From Nostoc sp. UHCC 0302 (lineage in GTDB: Bacteria > Cyanobacteriota > Cyanobacteriia > Cyanobacteriales > Nostocaceae): DNA of 64,000 nucleotides. Below the pieces are notes generated by a model, which made no database searches, was not told the origin of the DNA, and worked only from the letters and a program-made list of their open reading frames with translations. The stretch is taken from contig NZ_CP151099.1 in NCBI RefSeq assembly GCF_038096175.1, forward strand, positions 2,172,501 to 2,236,500, given 5' to 3'. Numbering within the stretch: the first letter of the stretch is position 1; every line of letters begins with the position of its first letter. This document shows positions 37,341 to 46,681 of the stretch, piece by piece. Made by a program: the position numbers and the translations under genes.

Positions 37341-38165
37341 ATGATTCAAACAATTATTATTTTTGTCATCCTTGGGCTGATTATTACTGCAATTTTAGTT
37401 AGTCCCAGATTAATTAAACAGCGGAGAAACCGCATTAAATATCGTTCTTTTCCTCCACTTTGGAATGCTACTATTGAAAATAATCTTCCGATTTATCTCC
37501 AGCTTTCACCTGATGAACGCAGACGGTTACAAGGACATATTCAAGTGTTCTTAAGAGAAAAACAATTCATTGGTTGCCAAGGAGTACAGGTTACAGAAGA
37601 AATGAAACTCACCATTGCTTCTGTTGCCTGTTTACTCTTGCTCAATGAGCGAGGAGAATACTTCTCTAGACTTCGTTCAATTTTGATTTATCCTAGTACT
37701 TATTTTGTGAAGCAAACCATTGCCACAAGCAATTATGTTGTTGAGGAAAGGCGTGAGGCTAGATTGGGGGAATCATGGACTAAAGACCAAGTTATACTTT
37801 CCTGGGAACAGGTACAACGAGATACTCACAATTGGCAGGATGGACATAACGTCGTACTTCATGAATTCGCCCATCAGTTGGATCAAGAAGATGGGAAAGC
37901 AGAAGGTGTTCCTATTTTGCAACGCAAGTCAGATTATTCTATTTGGGCTAGGGTAATGACAGAAGAATATAAACAACTCTGTGATGATGTTCAACGAGGT
38001 GTCAAAACTGTAATTGATAGTTATGGCGCAACTAATCCCGCAGAATTTTTTGCTGTAGCGACTGAAACTTTCTTTGAAAAACCACAGCAATTATTGAATA
38101 AGCATCCAGCACTTTATGAGTTACTGCAAGATTATTATCAGATAGATCCTGTGCAATGGGTGTAA
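37341..38165 (+). CDS. MtfA-like zinc metallopeptidase (M90 family)
   Basis: 274 residues. An N-terminal hydrophobic helix (~3-22) anchors the protein, a helical domain follows ('HIQVFLREKQFIGCQG'), and the zinc motif is 'VVLHEFAHQLDQEDG' (HExxH-like HEFAH, followed by D) near 173. A downstream 'PAEFFAVATETFFEKP' supplies the distal Glu typical of M90. E. coli MtfA titrates the Mlc repressor and is a peptidase; whether a glucose link exists here is unknown. The N-terminal anchor differs from E. coli MtfA. Solitary. Confidence 0.82.
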   Translation: MIQTIIIFVILGLIITAILVSPRLIKQRRNRIKYRSFPPLWNATIENNLPIYLQLSPDERRRLQGHIQVFLREKQFIGCQGVQVTEEMKLTIASVACLLLLNERGEYFSRLRSILIYPSTYFVKQTIATSNYVVEERREARLGESWTKDQVILSWEQVQRDTHNWQDGHNVVLHEFAHQLDQEDGKAEGVPILQRKSDYSIWARVMTEEYKQLCDDVQRGVKTVIDSYGATNPAEFFAVATETFFEKPQQLLNKHPALYELLQDYYQIDPVQWV

Positions 38166-38176
38166 ATATTATAAGA

Positions 38177-38198
38177 GGGACGCACAGATGTGCGCCCC
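38177..38198. terminator. Hairpin between convergent genes
   Basis: CGCACA pairs with TGTGCG across a 2-base loop, extended by GGG/CCC after one mismatch; TTTT follows at 38203. It lies between the peptidase and the SAM-synthetase-like gene. Confidence 0.55.
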
Positions 38199-38232
38199 TG
38201 CTTTTGCAAGGAGTTTAATATATCAGTTCATT

Positions 38233-39417
38233 TCAAAAAACATCAATTTTATCTACTTTCTCCCAAGGGAGTTCTATATCCATCCTACCTACATGACCAT
38301 AGGCAGCAAGTTTCTTATAAAAACTACCTTTATTTAATGAAGGTAAATGTCTTAAATTAAACTGTTTGATAATACCTGCAAGACGGAAATCAAAATTTTT
38401 CTCTAGGAGTGTTGTGATTTCTTCATCAGCAATTTTGCCTGTGCCAAAAGTTTCAACTTGGACACTAACAGGTCTGGATAGTCCTATGGAATAACTTAGC
38501 TGTACCTCACATTCATCAGCCAATTTTGCCGCTACTATATTTTTAGCTGCATAACGGGCAATATATGCTCCTACTCTATCTATCCTAATTGGATCTTTGC
38601 CGCTCAAAGCTGAACCACTATGTTTTGAATATTCGCCATAGGTATCTATAGCATTTTTTCTACCTGTTAACCCAGAGTGAGCTGCTGGGCCACCTTTAAT
38701 AAATGGCCCATCAGGATTAATAAATATTCTTGTCTGTTTATCTGGTTTAATATCTTCGTCTTCAAATACAGGATAAATCACAGTTTCTCTAATATCATCC
38801 TGTAATTGTTGCAAATCAGGTTTTGATGGTTTATTTTGACTGGCAATAACTGTAATACTGTGGATTCTGTGGGGTTGACGATTTTTATATTCCACTCCTA
38901 CTTGAGTTTTACCATCAGGAGTAAGATAAGTCAGTATATTTTGGCGTTTTACTTCAGTAATTCGCTTGGCAAGTTTGTGTGCTAGCCATATCGGTAATGG
39001 CATGAGAGTATTTGTTTGATTACAAGCAAAGCCAAAAACTGTTACTTGATTGGTGACAGTAATTTGCTCTATCTCTTCATCAGATAAACTTTTTTCATCA
39101 AAGAAATGAGATTTGTTAGAAGACAATTCTTTTAAACTTGTCAAAATGCTACAGGTTCTACCATTAAAATCAGATTGCTCGTAACCCACCTGATCAATAA
39201 CTTGTCTAGCTATATTAGTAAAATCTACGTTGGCATTAGGTTCAAATCTTGCTGCTATAAAAACGATGCCTGTAGATACAGCACATTCTGTGACTACTCT
39301 GGCGAAGGGGTCTTGCTGCAAAAACCGATCAACGATCGCATCACTAATCTGATCACAAAGTTTATCAGGATGCCCCTCAGTTACTGACTCAGATGTAAAC
39401 ATGAAGTCTTTTTTCAT
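38233..39417 (-). CDS. metK: Divergent S-adenosylmethionine synthetase paralogue
   Basis: 394 residues with the MetK frame: 'FTSESVTEGHPDKLCDQISDAI' at the N-terminus, 'TGRKNAIDTYG' and 'SGKDPIRIDRVGAYIAR'. Canonical enzymes make SAM from Met and ATP in the cytosol. Several hallmarks are altered: the GDQG loop region reads 'VFGFACNQTN', and the 'GGPxGDAGLTGRK' loop reads 'GGPAAHSGLTGRK', losing the Asp. So it may be a specialised or altered-substrate paralogue rather than housekeeping MetK. AGGTGA lies upstream of the ATG, after an array of GGGGAYT heptamers. The next gene upstream is a P-type ATPase. Confidence 0.8.
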   Translation of the reverse strand: MKKDFMFTSESVTEGHPDKLCDQISDAIVDRFLQQDPFARVVTECAVSTGIVFIAARFEPNANVDFTNIARQVIDQVGYEQSDFNGRTCSILTSLKELSSNKSHFFDEKSLSDEEIEQITVTNQVTVFGFACNQTNTLMPLPIWLAHKLAKRITEVKRQNILTYLTPDGKTQVGVEYKNRQPHRIHSITVIASQNKPSKPDLQQLQDDIRETVIYPVFEDEDIKPDKQTRIFINPDGPFIKGGPAAHSGLTGRKNAIDTYGEYSKHSGSALSGKDPIRIDRVGAYIARYAAKNIVAAKLADECEVQLSYSIGLSRPVSVQVETFGTGKIADEEITTLLEKNFDFRLAGIIKQFNLRHLPSLNKGSFYKKLAAYGHVGRMDIELPWEKVDKIDVF

Positions 39418-39436
39418 AATTCACCTTGCCTGTGTT

Positions 39437-39471
39437 GGGGATTGGGGACTGGGGACTGGGGATTAGGGATT
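39437..39471 (+). repeat. Heptanucleotide tandem repeat (GGGGAYT)5
   Basis: Five heptamers: GGGGATT, GGGGACT, GGGGACT, GGGGATT and AGGGATT. This is a short tandemly repeated sequence of the kind described in heterocystous cyanobacteria. It lies 20-54 bases upstream of the metK-like start codon. Related GGGGATT units also occur near 47255. Confidence 0.8.
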
Positions 39472-39513
39472 AAAAGTGTTGAGTTAGGAGTAGAGACGCG
39501 ATTATACTCTTAC

Positions 39514-39543
39514 GAGAAGCCGCTCTTCGAGCGTCTACGCGTC
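39514..39543 (+). repeat. Dispersed GC-rich hairpin repeat
   Basis: GAGAAGCCGCTCTTCGAGCG followed by TCTACGCGTC; the CGCTC-TTC-GAGCG part forms a hairpin. Related sequence interrupts the glucoamylase gene at 6396-6431. Confidence 0.6.
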
Positions 39544-39567
39544 TGTACAGAAATCAGAAAATAGTAA

Positions 39568-42500
39568 TTATTTTCTTAATCTCCTCCTTGTCCCCCTTGT
39601 CTTCCTTGTCCTCCTTGCCCCCTGCTCCCCTGCCTCTTGAGAGTCCCCAGTTCCTTTGGTACTTTCATTCACTAACAAAGGTAGTAAAGCACTACCTCCA
39701 ATCACAGCAGCATCCATAGCATTAAGTGGCGTAATCTGTAAAAGACTCTTCAATGGAGGGAAAGCTATAGCTAAAAGTTGGAGGGCAAAAGAGCCTGTAA
39801 CAGCGGTATTTAAGTAAGGATTATTTGGTAGTTTTTCTTTATTAAATATGCTGTGGCTTTCTGAACGGCTACTAAATGTATGTAAAAGTTGTCCACTTGT
39901 TAAACTCAGAAAAGCAACAGTACTTGCCTGGGGGCCAATGCCATATCTGAAGATGGCGTAGCCATAGGCTGCTAAAGTACTGACGGATAATGTTGCAGAT
40001 TCAAAAGCAATTCTGCCAAAATCAGAATTCTTAATAATAGGTTCGTCAGGGTTGCGGGGCGGCTGGCTCAAAACTTCAGGTTCTGGTGCTTCCATCGCTA
40101 GAGAAAGTCCAGGGAAAATGTCAGTCACCAAATTCAGCCACAGCAGTTGAATGGCATTCAAAGGTTCACCAATTCCCACTGCGGTGGCTGTGGTCATTAC
40201 CATGATTTCGCTGAGGTTTGTAGCTAGGAGGAAATGTACTGATTTTCTGATGTTGTTGTAGATTGTCCGTCCCCGGCTGACAGCAATCATCATTGTTTCG
40301 AGTCTGTCATCTTCTAAAACAATATCTGCAACCTCACGCGCCACATCGGTTCCGCCTTTGCCCATTGCTACACCAACTTGTGCTGCTTTCAGCGCTGGTG
40401 CATCGTTAATACCATCGCCAGTCATGGCGACAACTTTGCCGGCTGCTTGCAATGCTTGGACAATTTGCAGTTTATTGCTAGGACTGATACGGGCAAAAAC
40501 ATCTACTTTGTCGCTGAGTGCTGTTAGTGCTTCAGGTGTGAGATTGTTGAGGTTAGTAGAATCGAGAATTTCTAATTGGGGGTCTCTATTCAACTCTAAT
40601 TCTTTAGCGATCGCATAAGCTGTTGGACTTTGATCACCAGTAATCATTACTGTATCGATTCCTGCTTGATGAAAGTCACCAATTAATTCTTTCGCACCCT
40701 TTCTTATCGGGTCTGCCATCCCCACAAGACCCAACCAGATTAAGTTTGACTCATAATTATCCCCGTTGTGAGTTTCATCAACATAGCTATAAGCTACGCC
40801 TAACACTCGCAATGCTTTACCTGCCATGCGATCGTTTTCCATCTCCAGCGCCTGTCTGTCTTCTTCGGTAAAAGGCACAACTTTGCCATTTTTCATCCAA
40901 CCTTGGCATATCTGAATCACTTCAGCGGGATTGCCTTTAACAGCTACTAACTTTTTGTCATCATGAGTTCCATGAATTGTACTCATGATGTTACGGTTTT
41001 CTGAGCGCAAGTTTGTTTGCAGTAGAGGATATTTTTGCCTAAGTTCTATAACATTTACGCCAGCACCAATTGCTATGTGAATTAGAGCATTTTCTGTTGC
41101 TGAACCGTTAATAGTATACTCGCCATCTTGCTCTATATTGACTTCACTTTCATTGCAAAGAACTGAGATATGAATCAACTTTAAAAGTTCATCACAGCTA
41201 TAGAGGTTAATATTCTCTTTGCCGCTAATAAATTCATTGTCAGTTACTGTAATATATCTGGTGTTGATATGTATTTCCGCCACCGACATTCTATTTTCGG
41301 TAATTGTCCCGGTTTTATCCATGCAAATCGTCTGCACAGAACCTAATGCTTCCACTGCACTGAGACTCCGAACGAGGACGTTATTTTTCCTCATATCTCG
41401 GATGCCTAGCGCTAAGGTGGTAGTGGCGATTGTCGGTAATCCTTCAGGAACCGCAGCTACTGCTAAAGATATCGATGATTTGAGCATTTGTACTAAGCCA
41501 TATCCGCGCAGCACTCCCAAACCGAAGACAAGGCCGCAAATTCCCATACCGATTAAAACGAGTTGACTACCCACTTCGTCTAGTTGTCTAGCCAAAGGAG
41601 TTTCCATTGCCGTCGCCTCGCCAACTAGTTGTTGAATCTTGCCCATTTCGGTAAATTTGCCTGTGGCTACAACCGCAGCCAGTCCTTGACCACCCGTTAC
41701 TAAAGTTCCTTTGTAGACCATATTAAAGCGATCGCCTAACGGTACATCTTCACCAGTTAAAGACGCAGTGATTTTAGTAACAGGAATACTTTCGCCAGTT
41801 AGGGCAGACTCATCAATACTTAGATTATCTGCTTCGATCAGTCGGGCATCTGCTGCTACATAAATGCCGGGTTTGAGAAATAAAATATCTCCTAAAACAA
41901 CATCTTCTGTGGGGATTTCTATCAGGTTGCTATCTCTAATTGCCCAAGTTGATGTTTGTTCGCGACTTCTGAGAGAATGAATAATTCTTTCTGATTGGCT
42001 TTCTGTGGTGTAACCAATCACTGCATTCAAACCAACCACACCCATAATCACTACAGCATCAATTAGTCCGCCAGTGAAAATAGAAACCCCAGCAGCAACA
42101 CCAAGTAAAGCAACTGGCAGAGATTTAAACTGGTCAATTAAGATACTTAAATCAGAGCGAGTGGCTATTTGGGCTAGGACATTCGAGCCATATTTTTGCA
42201 AATTTTCTGCGGCAGACTTGCTAGATAATCCTGATGTTTTTGAAGTATTTAAAACTGTTAAGACATTATCTGTCGGTATTAAATGCCAGCTTTCTATCTT
42301 TTGCTCTTGTCCTGAGACAACTTTTGTGTGGGATACTTTTTTATCTTGTGTTAATTTTGCTGCCTGTAAATCTCCGCCTTGTTTTTGATAATCTAATATT
42401 AAATTTTCAATCAATGAAGCGATTTTTTGAGGATTATTGTCTTTTTGGAAGAGAACAAGAATATTGCTAGTTAATGGATTTGCCGAAACATAAGTAATTT

Positions 42501-42615
42501 CTGCTTTATTTGAAAGCGATCGCTCCAAATATTGCTTTAAATGTGGTGAACGATAAAGCTCATTAATTTTATATCTTGCTCTTCCTTTAACGTTAGTATG
42601 TATTGCTTTAATCAC
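39568..42615 (-). CDS. P-type cation-transporting ATPase (P2-like) with N-terminal HMA-like domain
   Basis: 1015 residues. An N-terminal HMA-like domain (~1-75; no CxxC) precedes the pump. Pump signs: 'TGES' in the actuator domain, 'AVAAVPEGLPT' in helix 4 (calcium-pump-like), phosphorylation site 'DKTGTIT', 'KGNPAEV' and 'TGDGINDAPAL'. About eight to ten membrane helices. Helix 4 suggests Ca2+ or another divalent or monovalent cation rather than Cu/Zn, which would show CPC. Start is a GTG with AGGAG 11 bases upstream; somewhat uncertain. The last ~28 residues (GEQGARRTRKTRGTRRR) are encoded by a simple repeat and are very basic. Downstream, the metK-like gene is on the same strand. Confidence 0.85.
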   Translation of the reverse strand: MIKAIHTNVKGRARYKINELYRSPHLKQYLERSLSNKAEITYVSANPLTSNILVLFQKDNNPQKIASLIENLILDYQKQGGDLQAAKLTQDKKVSHTKVVSGQEQKIESWHLIPTDNVLTVLNTSKTSGLSSKSAAENLQKYGSNVLAQIATRSDLSILIDQFKSLPVALLGVAAGVSIFTGGLIDAVVIMGVVGLNAVIGYTTESQSERIIHSLRSREQTSTWAIRDSNLIEIPTEDVVLGDILFLKPGIYVAADARLIEADNLSIDESALTGESIPVTKITASLTGEDVPLGDRFNMVYKGTLVTGGQGLAAVVATGKFTEMGKIQQLVGEATAMETPLARQLDEVGSQLVLIGMGICGLVFGLGVLRGYGLVQMLKSSISLAVAAVPEGLPTIATTTLALGIRDMRKNNVLVRSLSAVEALGSVQTICMDKTGTITENRMSVAEIHINTRYITVTDNEFISGKENINLYSCDELLKLIHISVLCNESEVNIEQDGEYTINGSATENALIHIAIGAGVNVIELRQKYPLLQTNLRSENRNIMSTIHGTHDDKKLVAVKGNPAEVIQICQGWMKNGKVVPFTEEDRQALEMENDRMAGKALRVLGVAYSYVDETHNGDNYESNLIWLGLVGMADPIRKGAKELIGDFHQAGIDTVMITGDQSPTAYAIAKELELNRDPQLEILDSTNLNNLTPEALTALSDKVDVFARISPSNKLQIVQALQAAGKVVAMTGDGINDAPALKAAQVGVAMGKGGTDVAREVADIVLEDDRLETMMIAVSRGRTIYNNIRKSVHFLLATNLSEIMVMTTATAVGIGEPLNAIQLLWLNLVTDIFPGLSLAMEAPEPEVLSQPPRNPDEPIIKNSDFGRIAFESATLSVSTLAAYGYAIFRYGIGPQASTVAFLSLTSGQLLHTFSSRSESHSIFNKEKLPNNPYLNTAVTGSFALQLLAIAFPPLKSLLQITPLNAMDAAVIGGSALLPLLVNESTKGTGDSQEAGEQGARRTRKTRGTRRRLRK

Positions 42616-43132
42616 AGCAATTACTACTCCTAAAGCATCCTTTATAATTATTGAAATTTATTTCTTAATCCAAAGTTTTATTAGTCTATCGTGAAAATAT
42701 TTAAACTTTTAAACTAACAATGATTCTCTTGAATTTATCTCATCCTAAATTAGACTTTTCAAAACTTTTTTAATAAACCCAATATCTAACCATAATAAAC
42801 CCAAACGCTAAATCCATCAGTCTTAAGTTACAAAAGCCATTGGCAGCTAGTGTTAAAACTTAAAAATTTCTATCTTGAGAAATAAGTATAAATGCAAATA
42901 ACAATTTGCTGTAAATAAAATTTGTAGTTAGCAAAAGCTGAGATGCATAGTAACTAGTACCAAACAAATATCTCTATGGGTATAACTGAAAAAAGCCGTA
43001 ATTCTAGCATAATTACACCTCTAGGCTCACGTAATTAAAAATAAAAAGCGTTAATACTGGAAAAGAGATTTACAAACCTTAAAACTGGTTGTAATCACAA
43101 AGAAAGAGAATAGGGATAAAGAGTAACAAAAA
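42616..43132. other. Divergent intergenic region
   Basis: About 517 AT-rich bases; no frame, repeat or hairpin recognised. Holds promoters of the ATPase and of the PPOX-like gene by position. Confidence 0.45.
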
Positions 43133-43570
43133 ATGACAACTTCTACAGACCAGAAGCAACAATTTCAAAAACTGGATGAATTAATCCAAGATATTGATTA
43201 TGGGATGTTCACTACAGTTGATGATGATGGAAGTTTACATAGTTACCCTATGTCAAAAAGCGGCAACATCTCTGATGGTACACTTTGCTTTTTTACATAT
43301 GCTAGTTCCCATAAAGTGACTGAGGTTGAACATCATCAGCAGGTCAATGTCAGTTTTTCCTCACGCGATCAGCAGCGATACATCTCCATCTCAGGTACAG
43401 CAAAACTTGTAAACGACCGTGAGAAAATGCGAGAGCTATGGAAGCCGGAACTTCAAACCTGGTTTCCCAAAGGTCTAGACGAACCTGATATTGCTTTGCT
43501 CAAAGTAAATATTAACAAAGCTGATTACTGGGAAAGTCAAACCAGTTTTAAGCCACAAACAATTAGTTAA
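43133..43570 (+). CDS. Pyridoxamine 5'-phosphate oxidase-like flavoprotein (general-stress type)
   Basis: 145 residues of the split-barrel FMN-binding fold: 'MFTTVDDDGSLHSYPMS', 'LCFFTYASSHKV', 'QVNVSFSSRDQQRYISISGTAKLV', ending 'ADYWES'. This is closest to the general-stress protein 26-like group rather than true PdxH. Likely a cytoplasmic flavin reductase or binder induced by stress. First gene of a rightward series of stress-flavoured genes, 75 bases before the next. Confidence 0.82.
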   Translation: MTTSTDQKQQFQKLDELIQDIDYGMFTTVDDDGSLHSYPMSKSGNISDGTLCFFTYASSHKVTEVEHHQQVNVSFSSRDQQRYISISGTAKLVNDREKMRELWKPELQTWFPKGLDEPDIALLKVNINKADYWESQTSFKPQTIS

Positions 43571-43645
43571 TTGGCATTATTACGTCTTTAAGGCGTGAAA
43601 TTCTTGGGTTGAACTTGCAGAATTAAGTATTACTAAAAAAAGTTA

Positions 43646-44773
43646 ATGGCAGGTAAAAACAATGATGAAGCCGCACAAAAGCATCTGCCTTTAGAGCTAA
43701 AGCGGCGGCATTTCTTAAAAGGAATAGGCTTTATTGGTGCAGGTGCGGGGGCATTATTTGCTGACCACATCTTGAAGGGCGATTCTGAGGTAGAAGCGTC
43801 ACAAATCCAACCATCATCTGAAACTCCAATCATCAGCCAAACCACTGCTACTGGTGAAATTCCCCGCCGTCCATTGGGAAAAACAGGGGTAGAAGTGTCA
43901 GCTATTGGATTGGGAGGTGCAACTTTAGGGCAAGCTAAGAGCAAAGAAGAGGCGATTCGCATTACCCATGAAGCTATAGATAACGGCATCACCTTCATGG
44001 ATAACGCTTGGGAATATAACCAGCACCGCAGTGAAGAGTGGATGGGAGAGGCGTTGCAGGGGAGACGAGATAAAGTCTTTTTGATGACGAAAGTTTGTAC
44101 CCACGGACGCGATCGCAAAGTGGCAATGCAGCAACTTGAAGAATCTCTGCGTCGCTTGAAAACTGACCACATTGATCTGTGGCAAATCCACGAAGTTGTT
44201 TACTACAACGATCCAGAGATGATATTTCGTCGTAATGGGGCAATTGAAGCTCTAGCTCAGGCGAAAAAAGAAGGTAAAGTCAGGTTTGTTGGCTTTACAG
44301 GTCACAAAGACCCTGCGATTCATCTGAAAATGCTCTCCTACAATTATCCATTTGACACGGTGCAAATGCCGCTCAATTGCTTTGACGCCAGCTTTAGAAG
44401 CTTTGAGCGACAAGTGCTACCAGAACTAAATAAACGGGGAATTGCCGCAATTGGGATGAAAAGCCTCAGCGGCAATGGTGATGCAGTCAAAAAAGGTGTA
44501 GTGACACCCCAAGAAGCCATACGCTATGCCATGAGTTTACCGATCGCCACACTCGTCAGCGGTATTGATTCATTGCAAGTACTACGCCAGAACCTAGCGA
44601 TCGCTCGTGGCTTTCAACCGATGCAGGTAAAAGAAATGCAGGCACTGCGCGATCGTTGCGCTCAATATGCTGCCGATGGGCGTTTTGAACTCTTCAAATC
44701 CTCCAAGAAGTTCGATGCTGACGAAGGCAGGATCCAGCATGGCTTTCCGCCTCAAAGTCAAGTGGAAACTTAG
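43646..44773 (+). CDS. Aldo/keto reductase with Tat signal
   Basis: 375 residues. The N-terminus 'KRRHFLKGIGFIGAGAGALF' is a twin-arginine export signal, so the folded NADPH enzyme is probably sent to the periplasm or thylakoid lumen. From ~75 an AKR fold: 'RPLGKTGVEVSAIGLGG', Asp/Tyr in 'TFMDNAWEYNQHRSEE', Lys in 'MTKVC', His in 'IDLWQIHEV'. The C-terminal 'FKSSKKFDADEGRIQHG' tail is charged. Export of a NAD(P)H enzyme is unusual and suggests either bound cofactor or another role. It lies between the PPOX-like and TPP-enzyme genes. Confidence 0.85.
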   Translation: MAGKNNDEAAQKHLPLELKRRHFLKGIGFIGAGAGALFADHILKGDSEVEASQIQPSSETPIISQTTATGEIPRRPLGKTGVEVSAIGLGGATLGQAKSKEEAIRITHEAIDNGITFMDNAWEYNQHRSEEWMGEALQGRRDKVFLMTKVCTHGRDRKVAMQQLEESLRRLKTDHIDLWQIHEVVYYNDPEMIFRRNGAIEALAQAKKEGKVRFVGFTGHKDPAIHLKMLSYNYPFDTVQMPLNCFDASFRSFERQVLPELNKRGIAAIGMKSLSGNGDAVKKGVVTPQEAIRYAMSLPIATLVSGIDSLQVLRQNLAIARGFQPMQVKEMQALRDRCAQYAADGRFELFKSSKKFDADEGRIQHGFPPQSQVET

Positions 44774-44793
44774 AAGAGGCAGGGGATAAATCA

Positions 44794-44828
44794 ATTCAAA
44801 ATTCAAAATTCAAAATTCAAAATTCAAG
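44794..44828 (+). repeat. Heptanucleotide tandem repeat (ATTCAAA)5
   Basis: Four exact ATTCAAA units and one ATTCAAG in the 123-base spacer before the TPP-enzyme gene. This is a classic short tandem repeat of heterocystous cyanobacteria. Copy number may vary between strains. Confidence 0.9.
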
Positions 44829-44896
44829 TAGTAAGAATTTATTCTGTCTCCTAACTCAGCATTCTCATAGCCCGATGCCCAAAAAAAGGAGAAAAT

Positions 44897-46648
44897 ATGG
44901 CTACAACTGCGGCTGATGTTTTAATTGATACTCTTTATGATTGGGGTGTTGATACTATCTTTGGGCTACCTGGGGATGGGATTAACGGCATTATGGAAGC
45001 TCTACGCCAGCGTCAAGACAAAATCCGTTTTATTCAAGTACGGCATGAAGAAGCAGCAGCATTTATGGCTTGTGGTTATGCCAAATACACGGGGAAGCTG
45101 GGGGTCTGTCTAGCCACATCTGGGCCTGGTGGACTGCATCTGCTCAACGGTTTATATGATGCTAAACTTGATGGTCAACCAGTTCTGGCGCTGACGGGAC
45201 ACCACTACCACGACCTAATTAACACCCACTCTCAACAGGATGTAGACCTGGACAAGGTGTTTATGGACGTGACGGTTTACAATGCCCGTGTCATGGGGCC
45301 GACTCACGTCGAAAGTCTAGCAGATTTGGCTTGCCGTGCAGCTTTGAGCTACCGAGGTGTAGCACACATCAACTTCCCTTTAGATTTTCAGTCCCAAAAT
45401 GCCCAGAGAAAGGGTTCGATGCGGAATGTGCCTCATCATACCTCGGATGTTTTTGCACGTGGTGTGCGTTTACCCGCTGAGGATGACTTGCAACGTGCAG
45501 CAGAAATTCTAAATGCTGGTAAGAAAGTGGCAATTTTGGCCGGTCGGGGGGCGTTAAAGGCGACTGATGAATTAGAACAACTTGCAGAAAAATTGGGCGC
45601 ACCAATTGTTAAAGCATTACTGGGCAAAGCAGCTGTACCAGATGATAGCCCTTACACCACTGGTACAGTTGGTTTAATTGGTACAAAGCCATCGCAGGAA
45701 GTGATGGAGAATTGCGACACTTTGCTGATGGTTGGAACTTCTTTCCCTTACATGGAGTTTCTCCCGAAACCCGGTCAAGCGCGGGGTGTGCAAATTGACT
45801 TTGACCCGTTTCGGATTGGTTTGCGCTATCCAGTTGAGGTTGGATTAGTGGGGGATAGTCGCCGCACCTTGCAAGACTTGCTACCACTTTTACAACATAA
45901 TTCCGATCGCAGTTTTCTCGAACAAGCGCAATCCAGCACCAAAGAATGGTGGCAATTGATGGAAAAGCGCAGCACCAGAAAAGACAAGCCGATGAAGCCA
46001 CAGGTTGTAGCTTGGGAGTTGGGTAAACGCCTATCTGATACTGCAATCCTCTCTGCTGATTCGGGTACAAATACAGGCTGGTGGGCGCAGCAAATTCCCG
46101 TCAAACGGGGACAAATGCATTCAGTATCAGGAACCTTAGCATCAATGGGGTGTGCATTGCCTTATGCGATCGCTGCTCAAATTGCCTATCCCGATCGCCA
46201 GTGTGTTGCTTTTGTCGGTGATGGTGGTTTTTCGATGTTGATGGCAGATTTTGTTACCTGTGTGAAATATTGCTTGCCGATTAAGGTAGTGATTATCAAA
46301 AATGGCACGCTGGGGCAGATTAAATGGGAACAGATGGTATTTCTGGGCAACCCAGAGTACGGCTGCGAATTAGAATCGATTGACTTTGCCGCCTTTGCTC
46401 AAGCTTGTGGTGGTGTGGGAATGAGGATTGAAGATCCTGCTGAATGTGGTGAAATCTTAGACCGGGCAATTGCTACACCAGGGCCAGTAATTGTAGAGGC
46501 GATCGTTGATCCCTTAGAGCCGCCTTTGCCTCCCAAAATCACCGCAGATCAAGCAACCAAGTTTGCCGAATCACTCGCTAAAGGCGAACCTAGCCGCGAG
46601 AAGATTGCTCTAACAATTCTGTCGGATAAGGTGCGAGAGCTGATCTAA
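44897..46648 (+). CDS. TPP-dependent enzyme, pyruvate oxidase / pyruvate:quinone oxidoreductase-like
   Basis: 583 residues with three domains: Pyr (~1-170; activating Glu in 'VRHEEAAAF'), central FAD-type (~190-330; 'KKVAILAGRGA'), and TPP-binding (~360-550; 'GDGGFSMLMADF', with Asn/Gly partners). The pattern fits PoxB-like enzymes that oxidise pyruvate to acetate or acetyl-phosphate with CO2. Acetolactate synthase is less likely because no small subunit or herbicide-site features are seen. Peripheral membrane use of quinone is possible; the C-terminus is not clearly amphipathic. GGAG lies seven bases before the ATG; a heptamer array precedes it. Confidence 0.82.
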   Translation: MATTAADVLIDTLYDWGVDTIFGLPGDGINGIMEALRQRQDKIRFIQVRHEEAAAFMACGYAKYTGKLGVCLATSGPGGLHLLNGLYDAKLDGQPVLALTGHHYHDLINTHSQQDVDLDKVFMDVTVYNARVMGPTHVESLADLACRAALSYRGVAHINFPLDFQSQNAQRKGSMRNVPHHTSDVFARGVRLPAEDDLQRAAEILNAGKKVAILAGRGALKATDELEQLAEKLGAPIVKALLGKAAVPDDSPYTTGTVGLIGTKPSQEVMENCDTLLMVGTSFPYMEFLPKPGQARGVQIDFDPFRIGLRYPVEVGLVGDSRRTLQDLLPLLQHNSDRSFLEQAQSSTKEWWQLMEKRSTRKDKPMKPQVVAWELGKRLSDTAILSADSGTNTGWWAQQIPVKRGQMHSVSGTLASMGCALPYAIAAQIAYPDRQCVAFVGDGGFSMLMADFVTCVKYCLPIKVVIIKNGTLGQIKWEQMVFLGNPEYGCELESIDFAAFAQACGGVGMRIEDPAECGEILDRAIATPGPVIVEAIVDPLEPPLPPKITADQATKFAESLAKGEPSREKIALTILSDKVRELI

Positions 46649-46681
46649 GTACAAATCTTTGATTTAATTGAGAGGTTTATT

